The notes: generated by a model not told the origin, from the sequence alone. A DNA stretch of 64,000 nucleotides from an uncultured Bacteroidales bacterium (GCA_902776455.1 CACYQI010000004.1:1-64000); one strand, 5' to 3'. Shown: positions 8,738 to 18,383, numbered from the stretch's first letter. Numbers and translations are program-made.

Positions 8738-9300
8738 TTTTGTCAGAAGTTTTCGCATCAAGGCGCGTTCTGGCGGCGTTTTTTCGCTTCTGCGGCACTT
8801 TGGTCCACCGAAGGCGGGAAATGGGCTTAAATCGAATGGCCGTTGGAAATCAATGGGTTGGGAAGGGGCGTTTGACGAAGGTGTGTTAAGAAAGTGTAGG
8901 GTCGGCATGACATGCCGACAAACGGCACAAAGAATGGAGTTGAAAATTGAAAGTTGAGAATTGAAAGTTAACGTGGAGGAAAAAGCTACACAACGTGGAG
9001 CATCGGCTTACACAGCGTGGAGTGTCGAAAAGGACGGCGTGCAGAGGAGGCACTTTCCCTACAAAGAGGCGGGAAATCGTGTCAAGGATTTTCGGTCGAG
9101 TAGCCTTTGCATTTCTAGGGAGGCCCCCGCCGTTCTTGCCGCTTTGCCCTCAAGGCTCGCCTCCCCCTTTGTCCCGTTTGTCCTCGCCTTCCGTCCCGTT
9201 TGCCCTCGCCTTCCGTCCCGTATGCTCCCGCCCCTGCGTTCCGTATGTTGCGTTGTCAACGCAACATCGCCCCCTCCCCTTCCGCCTTCCCCCTAAGCGC
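8738..9300 (+). repeat. Long dispersed repeat, left copy of an inverted pair
   Basis: This gene-free stretch matches, in inverted orientation, 13785-14320. Shared blocks in order: TTTGTCAGAAG..CGCATCAAGGCGCG, CTGGCGGC, GCACTTTGGTCCACCGAAGG, TTAAATCGAATGGCCG, TGTTAAGAAAGTGTAGGG, an imperfect palindrome GGCATGACATGCC, GAGTTGAAAATTGAAAG, two 22-bp units, GGATTTTCGG, and finally the palindrome ATGTTGCGTTG-N-CAACGCAACAT. No protein-coding character was found. Diverged partial copies occur at 57385-57770, 47630-47960 and 38700-38850. Confidence 0.8.
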
Positions 9301-9347
9301 CTACAGCTGCAGAAGCCCCCGCCATGGCGGCCTCTCGTCTCTACGAA

Positions 9348-9393
9348 ACAGGGCCTCTGCTTACACGTCGTGCCGTGTAAACAGAGGCCCTGT
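9348..9393 (-). terminator. Strong hairpin downstream of the CotH gene
   Basis: CAGGGCCTCTG/TTACAC pairs with GTGTAA/CAGAGGCCCTG, separated only by a short loop and one mismatch. It lies 30 bases after the CotH-protein stop codon. A T-run is weak on the minus strand. Confidence 0.65.
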
Positions 9394-9422
9394 GAGCTTG
9401 CTTCCCTTGCCTCGGTAGGGGG

Positions 9423-12400
9423 CTATTTCTTCAGGTCGAGCCTGACTTCTGTTCCGTCTGTGGTATAGGTCTTTCCGTCGCGGAGGATGTAGATGCGTCC
9501 GCCGGAGAGAATCTTTGTAGCCTTCCTGTCGGCTTCGACGCTGGCGATGCCATCGAGGTAGGACTCATAGATGCGGAAGGTGGAACCGTCGTCGGTGGTG
9601 CTCCTCGGGTCTGTCCAGAACTTCAGCGGACCACTTGTTCCGCCGAACTGGTTGATGCAGGTGTATTCTGTTCCGGGCAGGCGAAGAACGAAGCCGTCCT
9701 GGTTGGGAATCAGGTCCCAAACGAAGCTGCCGGGCCGCATGACTGCATAGTCGCCTTCTGAAGCGAGCGTCTCGTCGAAGCCGGTCGCGTAGTTGTAGAT
9801 CTTGACCTGATAGGGGTTGCCGCCGATGGCCCAGTAGTAGTTGGAGTCGAAGATGAGGGTCTCGTCGTCAACAACCGAGGGATAGTACGGCTCAGCGTCT
9901 TGTCTGCCCACGTAGTAGCTGGAGCGGATGGTCATGTTGTACCAGTAGCTGTCGTCCTCAGAGGTCGTGAAGGAGAAAGGTCCTCTCCACTCCACGTTGT
10001 AGTCAATCGTGGTGTCGCCCGTAATCTGATAGGGCATGTTGTCGGGTTCCGTGAGCTTGACATAGGTGTTCGCCCATCTGTCGGAAGGCTTAGGCGGTTC
10101 TGCGCCCTTAGGCAACTTGCGTACTTCGGAGCCGATGACTTCGCCGTTCCAGATGTATCGGTTGGTGACGGCATACATGTCTGCCTGAGCCAAGAGGATG
10201 GCGGCTGTCGGGTCGAACTCGCCCACCTCGGTTATCTTCCAGCGGTCGCCGTCGTCGGGAGTATTGTAGCTGTTGATGACGATGGTGTTGCCGTTGTTGT
10301 TGAACCACTGTATGTTGCCGTTCTCGGTGAGGGTGCTCATCATGTAGATGTATTCGCCGCTGGGCTTGGAGGCGTCGAAGTAGATGGGCGAGCCGAGTGC
10401 CTCTACCCATTCGCCGTTCTGTGCCGTGCCGGTACGCAGGTATTTCTTCAGGTAAGGATTGTAGAGATAGTGGTTGCCCTCGATGTTGATAATGGCGAAC
10501 TGCTTCTCGTAGTCATAGACGGTCCACCATGCGCTCTGTCCTGCCTCCAGGCCTTTGTAGTCGTAGCTGAGTATGAGGTCGCCTCGTTTGCAGGAGATGG
10601 TGTAGAGCTTGTTGCTGGCAAACTCGACGGGTTCGACGGGTTCGTTCACGTCGGGACGGACACCAGCCACGATGTCGTCATAGATCTTCTGCGTGCGGGT
10701 GCCCAGCCAGTTGGCTGCCGTAACTGCCTGCTGAGCGTAGTCCGTGTAGTCCCCCCAGACGCTTCTGTTTGCATCGAAGGAGTTCTTGGCGAAGTCATAA
10801 TAGTCCTGGCAGTACTCGAGAAGCTCCTGGAGGTCGTTCTCCATGAACTCTTCCCAAAGCTGACGATAGATGCTGTCGAGCGGTTCGTACTTGAAGCGGA
10901 GGTCCTGGATGAAGTCGATGGCATTCATCGAAGGCATGTCCTTCCAGTAGTTGCTTTGGGCTTCACGGATGAAGTAGCTTCTGTTCTTCTCGTAGCCGAA
11001 GCACCAGTCGAGGTCCCAGACAGGGCCGAAGACGTATTTGCAAGTGTCTTCTCCGAAGTTCTCGCGATAGCAGAAGGTGCTCTTCGGGTGGTAGAACTCG
11101 TAGTTGAGCGTTAGTTCGTTCACCATCAAGAAGCGTACAAGCTGTTCGATATCAACGTACTGCGAGATGTCCTTTCCGCGATAGAGGGCGGCGAGGAAGC
11201 TGTTGAAGCTTGTCTGTATGGTTTCCAACGTCAGCGACGTCGTGCCTTCGCTGAAGTCAGGCTCTTTGATGTTGATGGGCAGGTTGTAGGGCGAAGAGCG
11301 GAACTTCTGCCCTGCCGGCTCGTCGTAGTAGGAGTCGAGTTCGAGCATAGCAGCAGCCGTCTCATCCATGAGGTCGATGCTGTTGTTGGCAAAGCCTACC
11401 TTTTCGGTGAAGTTATAGCTGCCTCGGTACTCCCCGTTGAGGTAGAGGTCAACGGGCACAATGTGGTTGGCTCCGGCAGCTCCCATGAGGTTGGCAGCCT
11501 TCATGCCGATGGCGTTCGACATGAGCGAGCCTGTCTGGTAGTTCGAAAGCAGTACCCACGACTTGCCCTTCGTCATGCCCAAGGGCTTCACCTTCTCGGC
11601 AAACTTCATGCGGTAAGGCTTCTTAGGCCAGCCCCAGCTGCTGTTGCCGCGTCCCTTGATTTGCATGGCGGTCTCCTCCATTGAGGGGAAGATGCCGTGG
11701 CCGTCGATGGTGATGGTCGCGTCCTTGAAGTAGTCCTTGCTCGTAATAGGCAGTCCGTCGGCCGTATTGATGTAGATGGTAGGCACTTCGGCTCTGTCTG
11801 TCAGCCAATCCACATGGACACGAACGGTGCGGCCGTATGGGATTCTCTCCGGTTCTTCGCTGCCGAGGGAGATGTCGGAGCCGTCGTTCTCGTCCACTCC
11901 CACTCCTGAGAGGGCAAAAGCCTTGGGGTTCAGCATCGTGCATCCCTTGGGTGCCACTACATAATAGACGTCCTTATCGAAGCGCAGACGGCTTTCCTTG
12001 CTTGTCTGGAGCTTGCAGCCGGCATAGGCTTCCACGTCGTCGCCGGGCAGCTTGAACGAGGGCGTCAGCCGTTTGCCGATGGCTGCGACGGTCGTGAAGA
12101 CGGTGTCGCCGACTATCTCGCCATTGGCTGTAGTGAAGAGCTGGTCGTTGAAGCTGTTGTTGAACTTGAAGGAATCGAAGGTCGGGAAGTTCGGCTTCTG
12201 CCTGCTCAAGGAGTCCACTTCGGAGAGCCTGTAGGTGAAGCTTCGCCCGATGTTGGTCTCAATGGTCAGCAGGTCTTCGTCCTCATTCTCTGTATAGCCT
12301 GTCACGAACTTCGTTGGATAAGCCTCTATCCTGCCATCGGAAAGATAGACATGCAGGGCCTTCGGAAAGACATAGGGCGAATATTCGTCGGAAGGGTCCT

Positions 12401-13601
12401 GATTTTCCGTCTTCTTCTCAACGCGCACGGGTCGAATGCTTTCGCCGGCGTAACGGTCGAAGCTTCCCACAACAGATATGCTGCTTGCACTGAAAGTAAA
12501 CTGGCATGCGCGGTCGGAGTAGGTTTTATCGGTCATGGTCGGCCAATAGAAGCCGTAGGAGCCTTCCCACTGTGTCTCGGTGCCGTTGCGTCTGCCCCCC
12601 GCGGGCAGGAAGATGCTTGCGTTGTTCCTAATGCTGGTGACAAGCCGTCCGTTTACGCCGTTCATTGTCGTCCACGTTGATGTCGTGTTCTCGCTGTCGA
12701 TGAGTTCTCGCATCTGTTCCACACTTGGCATCTGCCACTTGCTGCCCCAGTTGGCCGTTGCAGCATCATCCTCGGGCAACAACACCGTTTGGCCGTCGCC
12801 AATGAATGCGCCGTTGCTATTGTACCAGCAGGCTTCCGTCTGATTGTCAGCAAAGGTGTATTTATTGATTTGCGTCCAATCGGCCTGACCCGCGTTCATC
12901 CACTTATAGGTTCCCCAACTGTAATCTCCCCAAGTACCATTGCTCTTCTTCGGCGTTATCTCGCCCCAGGCAAAGTAGTCGCCATATTCCTCAGGGCTGT
13001 TGGCGCCGACGTTGCATGTTGCCCACAATGTTCCGCTGGGCAGGTCGAGGTCAACCCAATCATGCTCACCCGGTTCGGGAGTATCGTCTTTCTTATGGAA
13101 GACGAAGCGCTCGTTGCCGTTTGAGCCATTGCTTCCCTTGTAGGTGCCCAGCATGTTCGTGCCCGAACGCAGATTCCAATAGAAGTCAGTATCGAGGACA
13201 CTCTGTACGCAGTAGGCGCCGTCGCTGCCTTTGATGATGTTCCACAGCTCCGACCCGTCGGCTTGAGGCCCGTCGGCCAGGGTCATGTACTTGTAGTAGA
13301 GGTCGTCGCGCTCTGTGGTAAATACCAGCAGTTCGCCTGAGGCTTCGTTTTGGAAGGTGTAGCCTGCCTCCGTGTTCGTCACGATCCAATAGGCATCCTC
13401 CGTCTTGTCCGAGCCGTCGGCCACATAGTAGATGTACGGATTGACATTGTGGAAGGAACCCAAGCCAAGATAGCCTGCAAGGTTCGTATTAGAGATGTAA
13501 TAGACACCATCCGCAATGGGGCCGCTGGCGAATGCTTTTGTTGTGAGACTTCCCAAACATGCAATACATAATGCAATTAGGGAGAAAAAGTGGTTTCTCA
13601 T
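9423..13601 (-). CDS. CotH-kinase-like secreted protein with FISUMP-type domain
   Basis: The start at 13601 (MRNHFFSLIALCIACLGSLT) is chosen because a signal peptide follows and the promoter lies 41 bases upstream; an earlier in-frame ATG at 13676 lies upstream of the promoter. 1392 residues. After a ricin-like region, residues about 182-394 match the 'Fib_succ_major' paralogue domain (WVDLDLPSGTLWATCNVGA...YFAWGE). A 'LHVYLSDGRIEAY' segment follows. Residues about 600-950 form a CotH-type kinase fold: QIKGRGNSSW, KKPYRMKF, NFTEKVGFANNSIDLMD and GPVWDLDWCFGY. CotH homologues phosphorylate secreted proteins in spore coats; the substrate here is unknown. The C-terminal 400 residues are beta-rich and end in GRIYILRDGKTYTTDG, another Bacteroidales end module. 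Inverted long repeats flank the gene. Confidence 0.82.
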   Translation of the reverse strand: MRNHFFSLIALCIACLGSLTTKAFASGPIADGVYYISNTNLAGYLGLGSFHNVNPYIYYVADGSDKTEDAYWIVTNTEAGYTFQNEASGELLVFTTERDDLYYKYMTLADGPQADGSELWNIIKGSDGAYCVQSVLDTDFYWNLRSGTNMLGTYKGSNGSNGNERFVFHKKDDTPEPGEHDWVDLDLPSGTLWATCNVGANSPEEYGDYFAWGEITPKKSNGTWGDYSWGTYKWMNAGQADWTQINKYTFADNQTEACWYNSNGAFIGDGQTVLLPEDDAATANWGSKWQMPSVEQMRELIDSENTTSTWTTMNGVNGRLVTSIRNNASIFLPAGGRRNGTETQWEGSYGFYWPTMTDKTYSDRACQFTFSASSISVVGSFDRYAGESIRPVRVEKKTENQDPSDEYSPYVFPKALHVYLSDGRIEAYPTKFVTGYTENEDEDLLTIETNIGRSFTYRLSEVDSLSRQKPNFPTFDSFKFNNSFNDQLFTTANGEIVGDTVFTTVAAIGKRLTPSFKLPGDDVEAYAGCKLQTSKESRLRFDKDVYYVVAPKGCTMLNPKAFALSGVGVDENDGSDISLGSEEPERIPYGRTVRVHVDWLTDRAEVPTIYINTADGLPITSKDYFKDATITIDGHGIFPSMEETAMQIKGRGNSSWGWPKKPYRMKFAEKVKPLGMTKGKSWVLLSNYQTGSLMSNAIGMKAANLMGAAGANHIVPVDLYLNGEYRGSYNFTEKVGFANNSIDLMDETAAAMLELDSYYDEPAGQKFRSSPYNLPINIKEPDFSEGTTSLTLETIQTSFNSFLAALYRGKDISQYVDIEQLVRFLMVNELTLNYEFYHPKSTFCYRENFGEDTCKYVFGPVWDLDWCFGYEKNRSYFIREAQSNYWKDMPSMNAIDFIQDLRFKYEPLDSIYRQLWEEFMENDLQELLEYCQDYYDFAKNSFDANRSVWGDYTDYAQQAVTAANWLGTRTQKIYDDIVAGVRPDVNEPVEPVEFASNKLYTISCKRGDLILSYDYKGLEAGQSAWWTVYDYEKQFAIINIEGNHYLYNPYLKKYLRTGTAQNGEWVEALGSPIYFDASKPSGEYIYMMSTLTENGNIQWFNNNGNTIVINSYNTPDDGDRWKITEVGEFDPTAAILLAQADMYAVTNRYIWNGEVIGSEVRKLPKGAEPPKPSDRWANTYVKLTEPDNMPYQITGDTTIDYNVEWRGPFSFTTSEDDSYWYNMTIRSSYYVGRQDAEPYYPSVVDDETLIFDSNYYWAIGGNPYQVKIYNYATGFDETLASEGDYAVMRPGSFVWDLIPNQDGFVLRLPGTEYTCINQFGGTSGPLKFWTDPRSTTDDGSTFRIYESYLDGIASVEADRKATKILSGGRIYILRDGKTYTTDGTEVRLDLKK

Positions 13602-13641
13602 GTCAGTTTTAGTTTTTTGCTCTTTTTGGTATTTGATTTTG

Positions 13642-13673
13642 CAAAGGTAAGACATTTTCAAAACATAGTCAAA
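13642..13673 (-). promoter_or_regulatory. Promoter of the CotH-kinase gene
   Basis: TTTG (13670-13673), 20-bp spacer, TACCTTTG (13642-13649): a full consensus match, and it fixes the start codon at 13601. Confidence 0.8.
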
Positions 13674-13784
13674 CAATTAGGCAAAAAAGTTAGGTAAACA
13701 TGCGCAATTGCGCCTATACATTAATAATATAAGGTTTTAAGTTCCGCAAGCTATGTGCTGAAGTTCGCCTTACATCCGGCAAAT

Positions 13785-14320
13785 GCATGCGCTCCAGTTG
13801 TGCTTAGGCTGGAAAGCCGGAGAGAGGGAGCTGGCGATGTTGCGTTGGCAACGCAACATACAGGACGGCGGGGGAGTTAAACCTTGAGGGCAATGTTGCA
13901 AGAACGGCACAGGCCTCCCCCGAAAGGCTAAGGCTGCTCGGCCGAAAATCCTTGACAAGATTTCCTTTCTCTTCGTGGAGCAATCACCACCGCTGCACGC
14001 TATCCTTTTCGACGCTCCACGTTGTGTAAGCCGATGCTCCACGTTGTGTAAGCCGATGCTCCACGTTGTGTAGCTCTTTCCTCCACGTTAACTTTCAATT
14101 CTCAACTTTCAATTTTCAACTCCATTCTTTGTGCCGTTTGTCGGTATGCCATGCCGACCCTACACTTTCTTAACACACCCTTGCAAAACGCCCCTTTCTA
14201 AGCCATTGGTTATCAGCGGCCATTCGATTTAAGCCCATTTCCCGCCTTCGGTGGACCAAAGTGCCACAGAAGCGAAAAAATGCCGCCAGAGCGCGCCTTG
14301 TTGCGAAAAATTCTGACAAA
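13785..14320 (-). repeat. Long dispersed repeat, right copy of the inverted pair
   Basis: Inverted counterpart of 8738-9300 with the same block order. It carries three 22-bp CTCCACGTTGTG units (14017-14083) where the left copy has two. The palindrome ATGTTGCGTTG-G-CAACGCAACAT is at 13838-13860. The stretch holds no gene. Confidence 0.8.
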
Positions 14321-14334
14321 CAAACTCTTCACCT

Positions 14335-14402
14335 CCCTTCCCCTCCCCCTTGGAGGACGAAGGGAGAGGGCTTTCCCTCTTCGATTGGAGGGGAAGGGAG
14401 GC
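14335..14402. repeat. GC-rich palindromic repeat
   Basis: CTTCCCCTCCCCCTTGG pairs imperfectly with CGATTGGAGGGGAAGG, immediately after the metallophosphoesterase gene. It is a member of the same GC-rich family as 24563-24812 and could form a terminating hairpin. Confidence 0.6.
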
Positions 14403-14408
14403 TGAGGC

Positions 14409-17384
14409 TTATTGCGCAGGAATGGCGCCGAGCTTCTGGATCTGTTCGTCGCCGAGGGCTTCGTTCCAGAAGCGGATTTCTGCCGTTTCGATGGTTTCCT
14501 CTTCTCCGTCTTCATCGGCAAAGAAGAGAGCGCCAGTGGTCAGAAGCCAGTGTTTCGGGATAGCCTCTGTGCTTGCACCGACCTTTTCTCCATCCACATA
14601 GACGGTGGCGATGTTGCTCTTCACCACAAAGACTATGCGATGCCAGCTGCCATTGGTGAGGCTGCCGTGATACCCCAAGTTGCCTGAGTTCAGTCCGACC
14701 ATGTTCTTGGAGATGAAGAGACTGCCGTCTTTGTTGTCGTTGAGGTCGTTCTGCAGGAGCGGAATGAAGGGGCTGTAGTCGTTAGCCCTGACATCCCACA
14801 GGATAGTATATGTGTCCAGAGACGTTGCATTGAGGTTGGTGGTCAGGAGCAGGCTGGAGTTCTTGGGGACGGTGACTGCGCCATTGCCTTCAGCCGGGCC
14901 TTCTACGGGAGTGATTCCTGCTTGCGACGGACTGCATGCCGTGACGCTTCCCTTCGAATGCCGCGTGCTTTGGAGTGTTGCGGAGCCAGTGCCTGCCAAG
15001 AGGTCGTCGGCGTTGTCGAAGGTCCAGGCACCGAGGGCTTCCGGCACGGTCACTTCCTCGGAGCCTCCCTCGTCGATGGGAGAGCCGAGCTGCGATGCTT
15101 GGCCTTTGGTCAGGGCTACGTCCCAGAAACGTATCTCCGACGTCTCTATCACGTGCTCCTCGCCGTCGTTGTCGGCAAAGAAGAGTGCGCCGGTGCTCAT
15201 CTGCCAGATATCTGCATTGGCTGAAATGCTTTGGGCTACTTTATGTCCGTCCAGATAGATGGTTACGGCATTGTCCCTTGCGACAAAGAGGACACGGTGC
15301 CATTTGCCGGAGGCGAGGATGCCGCCGTAGCCAAGCCCGTTGCTGTTCAGTCCGAGCGAGCCGTTCTTGATGAAGAAGCTTCCGTCCTTCGTGTTGGTGA
15401 GGTCGTTCTGATAGAGCGCGGTATAGCCGCTGAGTTGCTCGGAACGGATGTCCATGAGCAGGGTGTACGAGCTGAGGCTTTCGGTGTTGATGTTCGTGTT
15501 CATCAGCAAACTGGAGTTCACCGGAACAGAGATGGCGCCGTTACCTTCGGCCGGTCCTTCTACGGCATAGATGCCTGCGTCCTTCAGTTTGCTGCGCACA
15601 TTTACGATTCCTTTGGAATGGGTTGCAGCCTGGAGTGATGCTATACCTGTACCTGCCAGCAGGTCGTCAGGGTTGTCGAAGGTCCAGCAGCCCACGGCTT
15701 CGGGTACGGGGGCTGTGTCCGAAGGTGCGGTGAAGGTAGCGGAGAGCGGTGCGGACTGGTTGTCGTAGGAGTCGTAGGCGATGACTTCTACGGAGTATTC
15801 CTCGCCTTCCTTCAGTCCGGTGAAGCTGTGGGAGAGCTTCTTCGGCATGTCTGTATTGAGATAGAACTGGGAGAAGACGAAGGAACTCTTGACTTCCGAC
15901 GTGCCCTTCAGCAGGCGAACCTTATAGCGGAACACGCATTCGTTGTCCGTTGCCTGCGGGAAAGTGACCTTCACGTCGCCGGGGTAGGCCTCGAGCTTCA
16001 GCTGGTCGCCTTCTGCAAAGGCGGGAGCGGGCAGACCTGTACGCAGCGTGATGTTGTTGGGATTGTCGTCGGCGTCGCGGATGTCGGCATATTGGAACAT
16101 GCTACCGTCGAAGGGAGCTTTCAGCACCCAGCGGTGTTCGGGGTCGATTTCCACGTCGCGATAGGTGTCGTAGCGACGTATCTCGATGTCGCCGTTGTCT
16201 TGTTCCACCAGAATCATGCCTTCGGTGACGTAGGCATAGCCTTCGGGATGGATGCCTGCATCCACAGCACCGGGATTGATTTCCGAATAAGTCGTGCTGG
16301 CCGTATTGATGGCGGTGTAGAAGTTGTTGCGAGTGCTGTTCGGGTTAGCACCCTGATGGATGCTGCGCGGGTCGCCGAGGGGATAGTGGCTGTGCCCGCC
16401 AAAGACGACAGCCTGCGGGTACTTGTTCAGGACGGGGTTCAGCACTTTCATGGCCCAGGCTTCGCTCTCGAATTCCACCCAGGTGCTGTAGCAAGTCCAG
16501 CGTGGCGGCACATGGGTGAAGACGAAGATGGGCTTTCCGGGAGCCTCTTCGGCTGCTTTCCTCAGGTAGCTCTCCAGTGTCCTGACCGATGCCGTCGGGT
16601 AGGAGTTCGTACCGTTGCCGGGGTTGGTGATGTCGTTGTTGGCAGAGCCGAGGTCGCTTATGGTAATGAAGGGATAGCCCTTGATGAGGACATACTGGTG
16701 CAAGGGATAGCTGGGCTTGGGACGACAGAAGGCTTTCAGGCCGTTCTTGTAGTTCGTCTGTCCGTTTCCGTCGAAGTTGTCGTGGTTGCCCATCATAAAG
16801 AGGAACTGATCGACTGGGTTGACGATGTTCACGTCGCTGCCGAAGAACTCCACGAACTCCTTGTACTGGTCGGCCCTTCCGTTATCGGTGAGGTCGCCCA
16901 CGACAGCCATTGCGTCCAGCTTGCCTCGGGCAGTCAGGTGTCGCAAGGCTTGCGGAATCTTCACCTTGTATCCTGCTCCCCAGTTGTTTCCGACGTGGGT
17001 GTCGGAGATGACGGCGAAGGCGAGGCGAGCCTCCTGCTTGACGGTGATGAGCAGCGGATGGAAGTCCTTGCTGCGGACGGTAAGGGTGGCCGTGCGTGCA
17101 TCCTCGCTGCTGTTCAAGTCCGTGGTGAGGGTGAGCGTCTTGCCTGAATAAGATGCCCGGCACCAGTTCGCATCGGAAGTGACGGTGGCGTCCTGGTTCG
17201 TCTCTATCTCTATGGATTGTGTCGATGCGGTGAAGGGAAGGGTGATGACGCCGTCTTTAATCATTTCGGAAGAGAAGGTGGCGGCACCTGGAGTGGCCAG
17301 CGAGCTGACGATGTAATTCTGCGCCTTGGACATGGTACATGGAGCAAGGAGCAGGGCTATATAAAGGAATATATGTTTTTTCAT
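14409..17384 (-). CDS. Secreted metallophosphoesterase with BACON and two LamG domains
   Basis: 991 residues. The signal peptide (MKKHIFLYIALLLAPCTMSKAQ) contains two TTGCTCC-like heptamers in its coding DNA. A BACON-like domain (about 25-118; TSDANWCRASYSG...TLTVRS) is followed by a calcineurin-type phosphoesterase with all metal motifs: DTHVG (about 126), GDLTDNG (161), GNHD (198), THVPP (290) and GHSH (328). After a beta-sandwich linker come two LamG-like modules (about 560-770 and 781-985) that closely resemble each other and those of the neighbouring 1444-residue protein. It ends right after the second LamG (LGAIPAQ) without the C-terminal module seen in its neighbours. Phosphomonoester or phosphodiester hydrolysis at the surface is likely; the substrate is unknown. 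Confidence 0.87.
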   Translation of the reverse strand: MKKHIFLYIALLLAPCTMSKAQNYIVSSLATPGAATFSSEMIKDGVITLPFTASTQSIEIETNQDATVTSDANWCRASYSGKTLTLTTDLNSSEDARTATLTVRSKDFHPLLITVKQEARLAFAVISDTHVGNNWGAGYKVKIPQALRHLTARGKLDAMAVVGDLTDNGRADQYKEFVEFFGSDVNIVNPVDQFLFMMGNHDNFDGNGQTNYKNGLKAFCRPKPSYPLHQYVLIKGYPFITISDLGSANNDITNPGNGTNSYPTASVRTLESYLRKAAEEAPGKPIFVFTHVPPRWTCYSTWVEFESEAWAMKVLNPVLNKYPQAVVFGGHSHYPLGDPRSIHQGANPNSTRNNFYTAINTASTTYSEINPGAVDAGIHPEGYAYVTEGMILVEQDNGDIEIRRYDTYRDVEIDPEHRWVLKAPFDGSMFQYADIRDADDNPNNITLRTGLPAPAFAEGDQLKLEAYPGDVKVTFPQATDNECVFRYKVRLLKGTSEVKSSFVFSQFYLNTDMPKKLSHSFTGLKEGEEYSVEVIAYDSYDNQSAPLSATFTAPSDTAPVPEAVGCWTFDNPDDLLAGTGIASLQAATHSKGIVNVRSKLKDAGIYAVEGPAEGNGAISVPVNSSLLMNTNINTESLSSYTLLMDIRSEQLSGYTALYQNDLTNTKDGSFFIKNGSLGLNSNGLGYGGILASGKWHRVLFVARDNAVTIYLDGHKVAQSISANADIWQMSTGALFFADNDGEEHVIETSEIRFWDVALTKGQASQLGSPIDEGGSEEVTVPEALGAWTFDNADDLLAGTGSATLQSTRHSKGSVTACSPSQAGITPVEGPAEGNGAVTVPKNSSLLLTTNLNATSLDTYTILWDVRANDYSPFIPLLQNDLNDNKDGSLFISKNMVGLNSGNLGYHGSLTNGSWHRIVFVVKSNIATVYVDGEKVGASTEAIPKHWLLTTGALFFADEDGEEETIETAEIRFWNEALGDEQIQKLGAIPAQ

Positions 17385-17404
17385 CTTGATAACTATGAAT
17401 ATTA

Positions 17405-17475
17405 ATTGAAAATTGAAAGTTGAAAGTTGAAAGTTGAAAGTTGAAAATTGAGAGTTGAAAATTGAGAGTTGAAAG
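17405..17475. repeat. 7-bp tandem repeat between promoter and start codon
   Basis: About ten near-perfect TTGAAAG / TTGAGAG / TTGAAAA units run without a break. They lie in the likely 5' UTR of the metallophosphoesterase gene. Confidence 0.85.
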
Positions 17476-17485
17476 GCCCAAACGG

Positions 17486-17493
17486 CAAAACTA
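17486..17493 (-). promoter_or_regulatory. Possible -7 box of the metallophosphoesterase gene
   Basis: TAGTTTTG on the minus strand fits TAnnTTTG, but no -33 element is visible. Confidence 0.35.
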
Positions 17494-17571
17494 ACGTCTT
17501 CTGTCTTCCTCTATCTTCTTCTTTCTTCTTTCATTTTTTAACTTTTTAACCTTTTAACTTTTTAACCCTAT

Positions 17572-18333
17572 TTAGGGGACCATCACTTTCACGGTCTTCT
17601 GCGGCATCTTCACAACATAGATGCCAGTTGTCAGCGACACGGTGCGGGGCATCTCCTCGCCCTGAGCGTTGAACAGCTGCCATTGCGGACATCCGTTCAC
17701 GGAGATGTGCTTGCCTTTCACGCGGATAACGGCATTGTCGGTCTTGGCCGAACCGATGCCGGTCTCTATCTCTACAGGAAAGAACTTCCATGCGACGACA
17801 GAGGTGCTTTCGCCCGATCCGGGGTAGGCAAGCGCCTCGCCACCACGTTCTGCCAAAGCAAGACAGCGGTTCACACCGTCGTCCTCCACGCTCTCCAGCC
17901 TGTAGGCATCGTCGCCGAGGGACGTGACAATGAAGCCGGGCGCGTCGTTCGAGAAGGTGAGCCAAGTGAAGTTATGGTCGCCCGAATTGGCCGAATGGTT
18001 GCTTATCTGGCTGCCTGTAGCGCGGTTCGTGATGACCACTTTGCCGTCCTCGCCTGCCGTCAGCTTCCATTGCGAGCGGAAGTCCTCTGCCTCTGTGGGC
18101 AGCAGATATACTGAGAGGCGGAGTGCATCATCCTGTTCTCCTCCATTTTCCACAGCGTTGGCGTCCGTCATGGCGTACCCCTCCATGCCTGGAGCGGCAT
18201 TGCAGATGCGATACCAGCAGACAGCCTCGTCGTCGCTCAGTTGTAGCTCCGGGGCATATTCCTGAGCGCCTGCCGCCATAGAGACCAGCAGGGCAATGCC
18301 CCCCAGTACGTTTCTCATAGTCTTGTTCATCAT
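17572..18333 (-). CDS. Secreted protein of unknown function with C-terminal module
   Basis: 253 residues from the ATG at 18333 (MMNKTMRNVLGGIALLVSMAAGAQ, a good signal peptide). An earlier in-frame ATG at 18414 lies upstream of the promoter and is rejected. The body (about 25-180) is beta-rich with WYRICNAAPGMEGYAM and QWKLTAGEDGKVVITNRATG, the sort of pattern seen in ricin-like beta-trefoil repeats of Bacteroidales. The end, WQLFNAQGEEM...GIYVVKMPQKTVKVMV, is a classic T9SS-like or Bacteroidales end module. It may be cotranscribed with the metallophosphoesterase gene 190 bases downstream. The function is not known. Confidence 0.7.
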   Translation of the reverse strand: MMNKTMRNVLGGIALLVSMAAGAQEYAPELQLSDDEAVCWYRICNAAPGMEGYAMTDANAVENGGEQDDALRLSVYLLPTEAEDFRSQWKLTAGEDGKVVITNRATGSQISNHSANSGDHNFTWLTFSNDAPGFIVTSLGDDAYRLESVEDDGVNRCLALAERGGEALAYPGSGESTSVVAWKFFPVEIETGIGSAKTDNAVIRVKGKHISVNGCPQWQLFNAQGEEMPRTVSLTTGIYVVKMPQKTVKVMVP

Positions 18334-18383
18334 AATTTTACAGATTACACCTTGTTGAATAAATAATAGTTTTAGTTTCCGCG

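Noticed and set aside
13599..13676. ATG at 13676 as the start of the CotH-kinase protein
   Set aside because: The promoter lies between it and the signal-peptide start at 13601.
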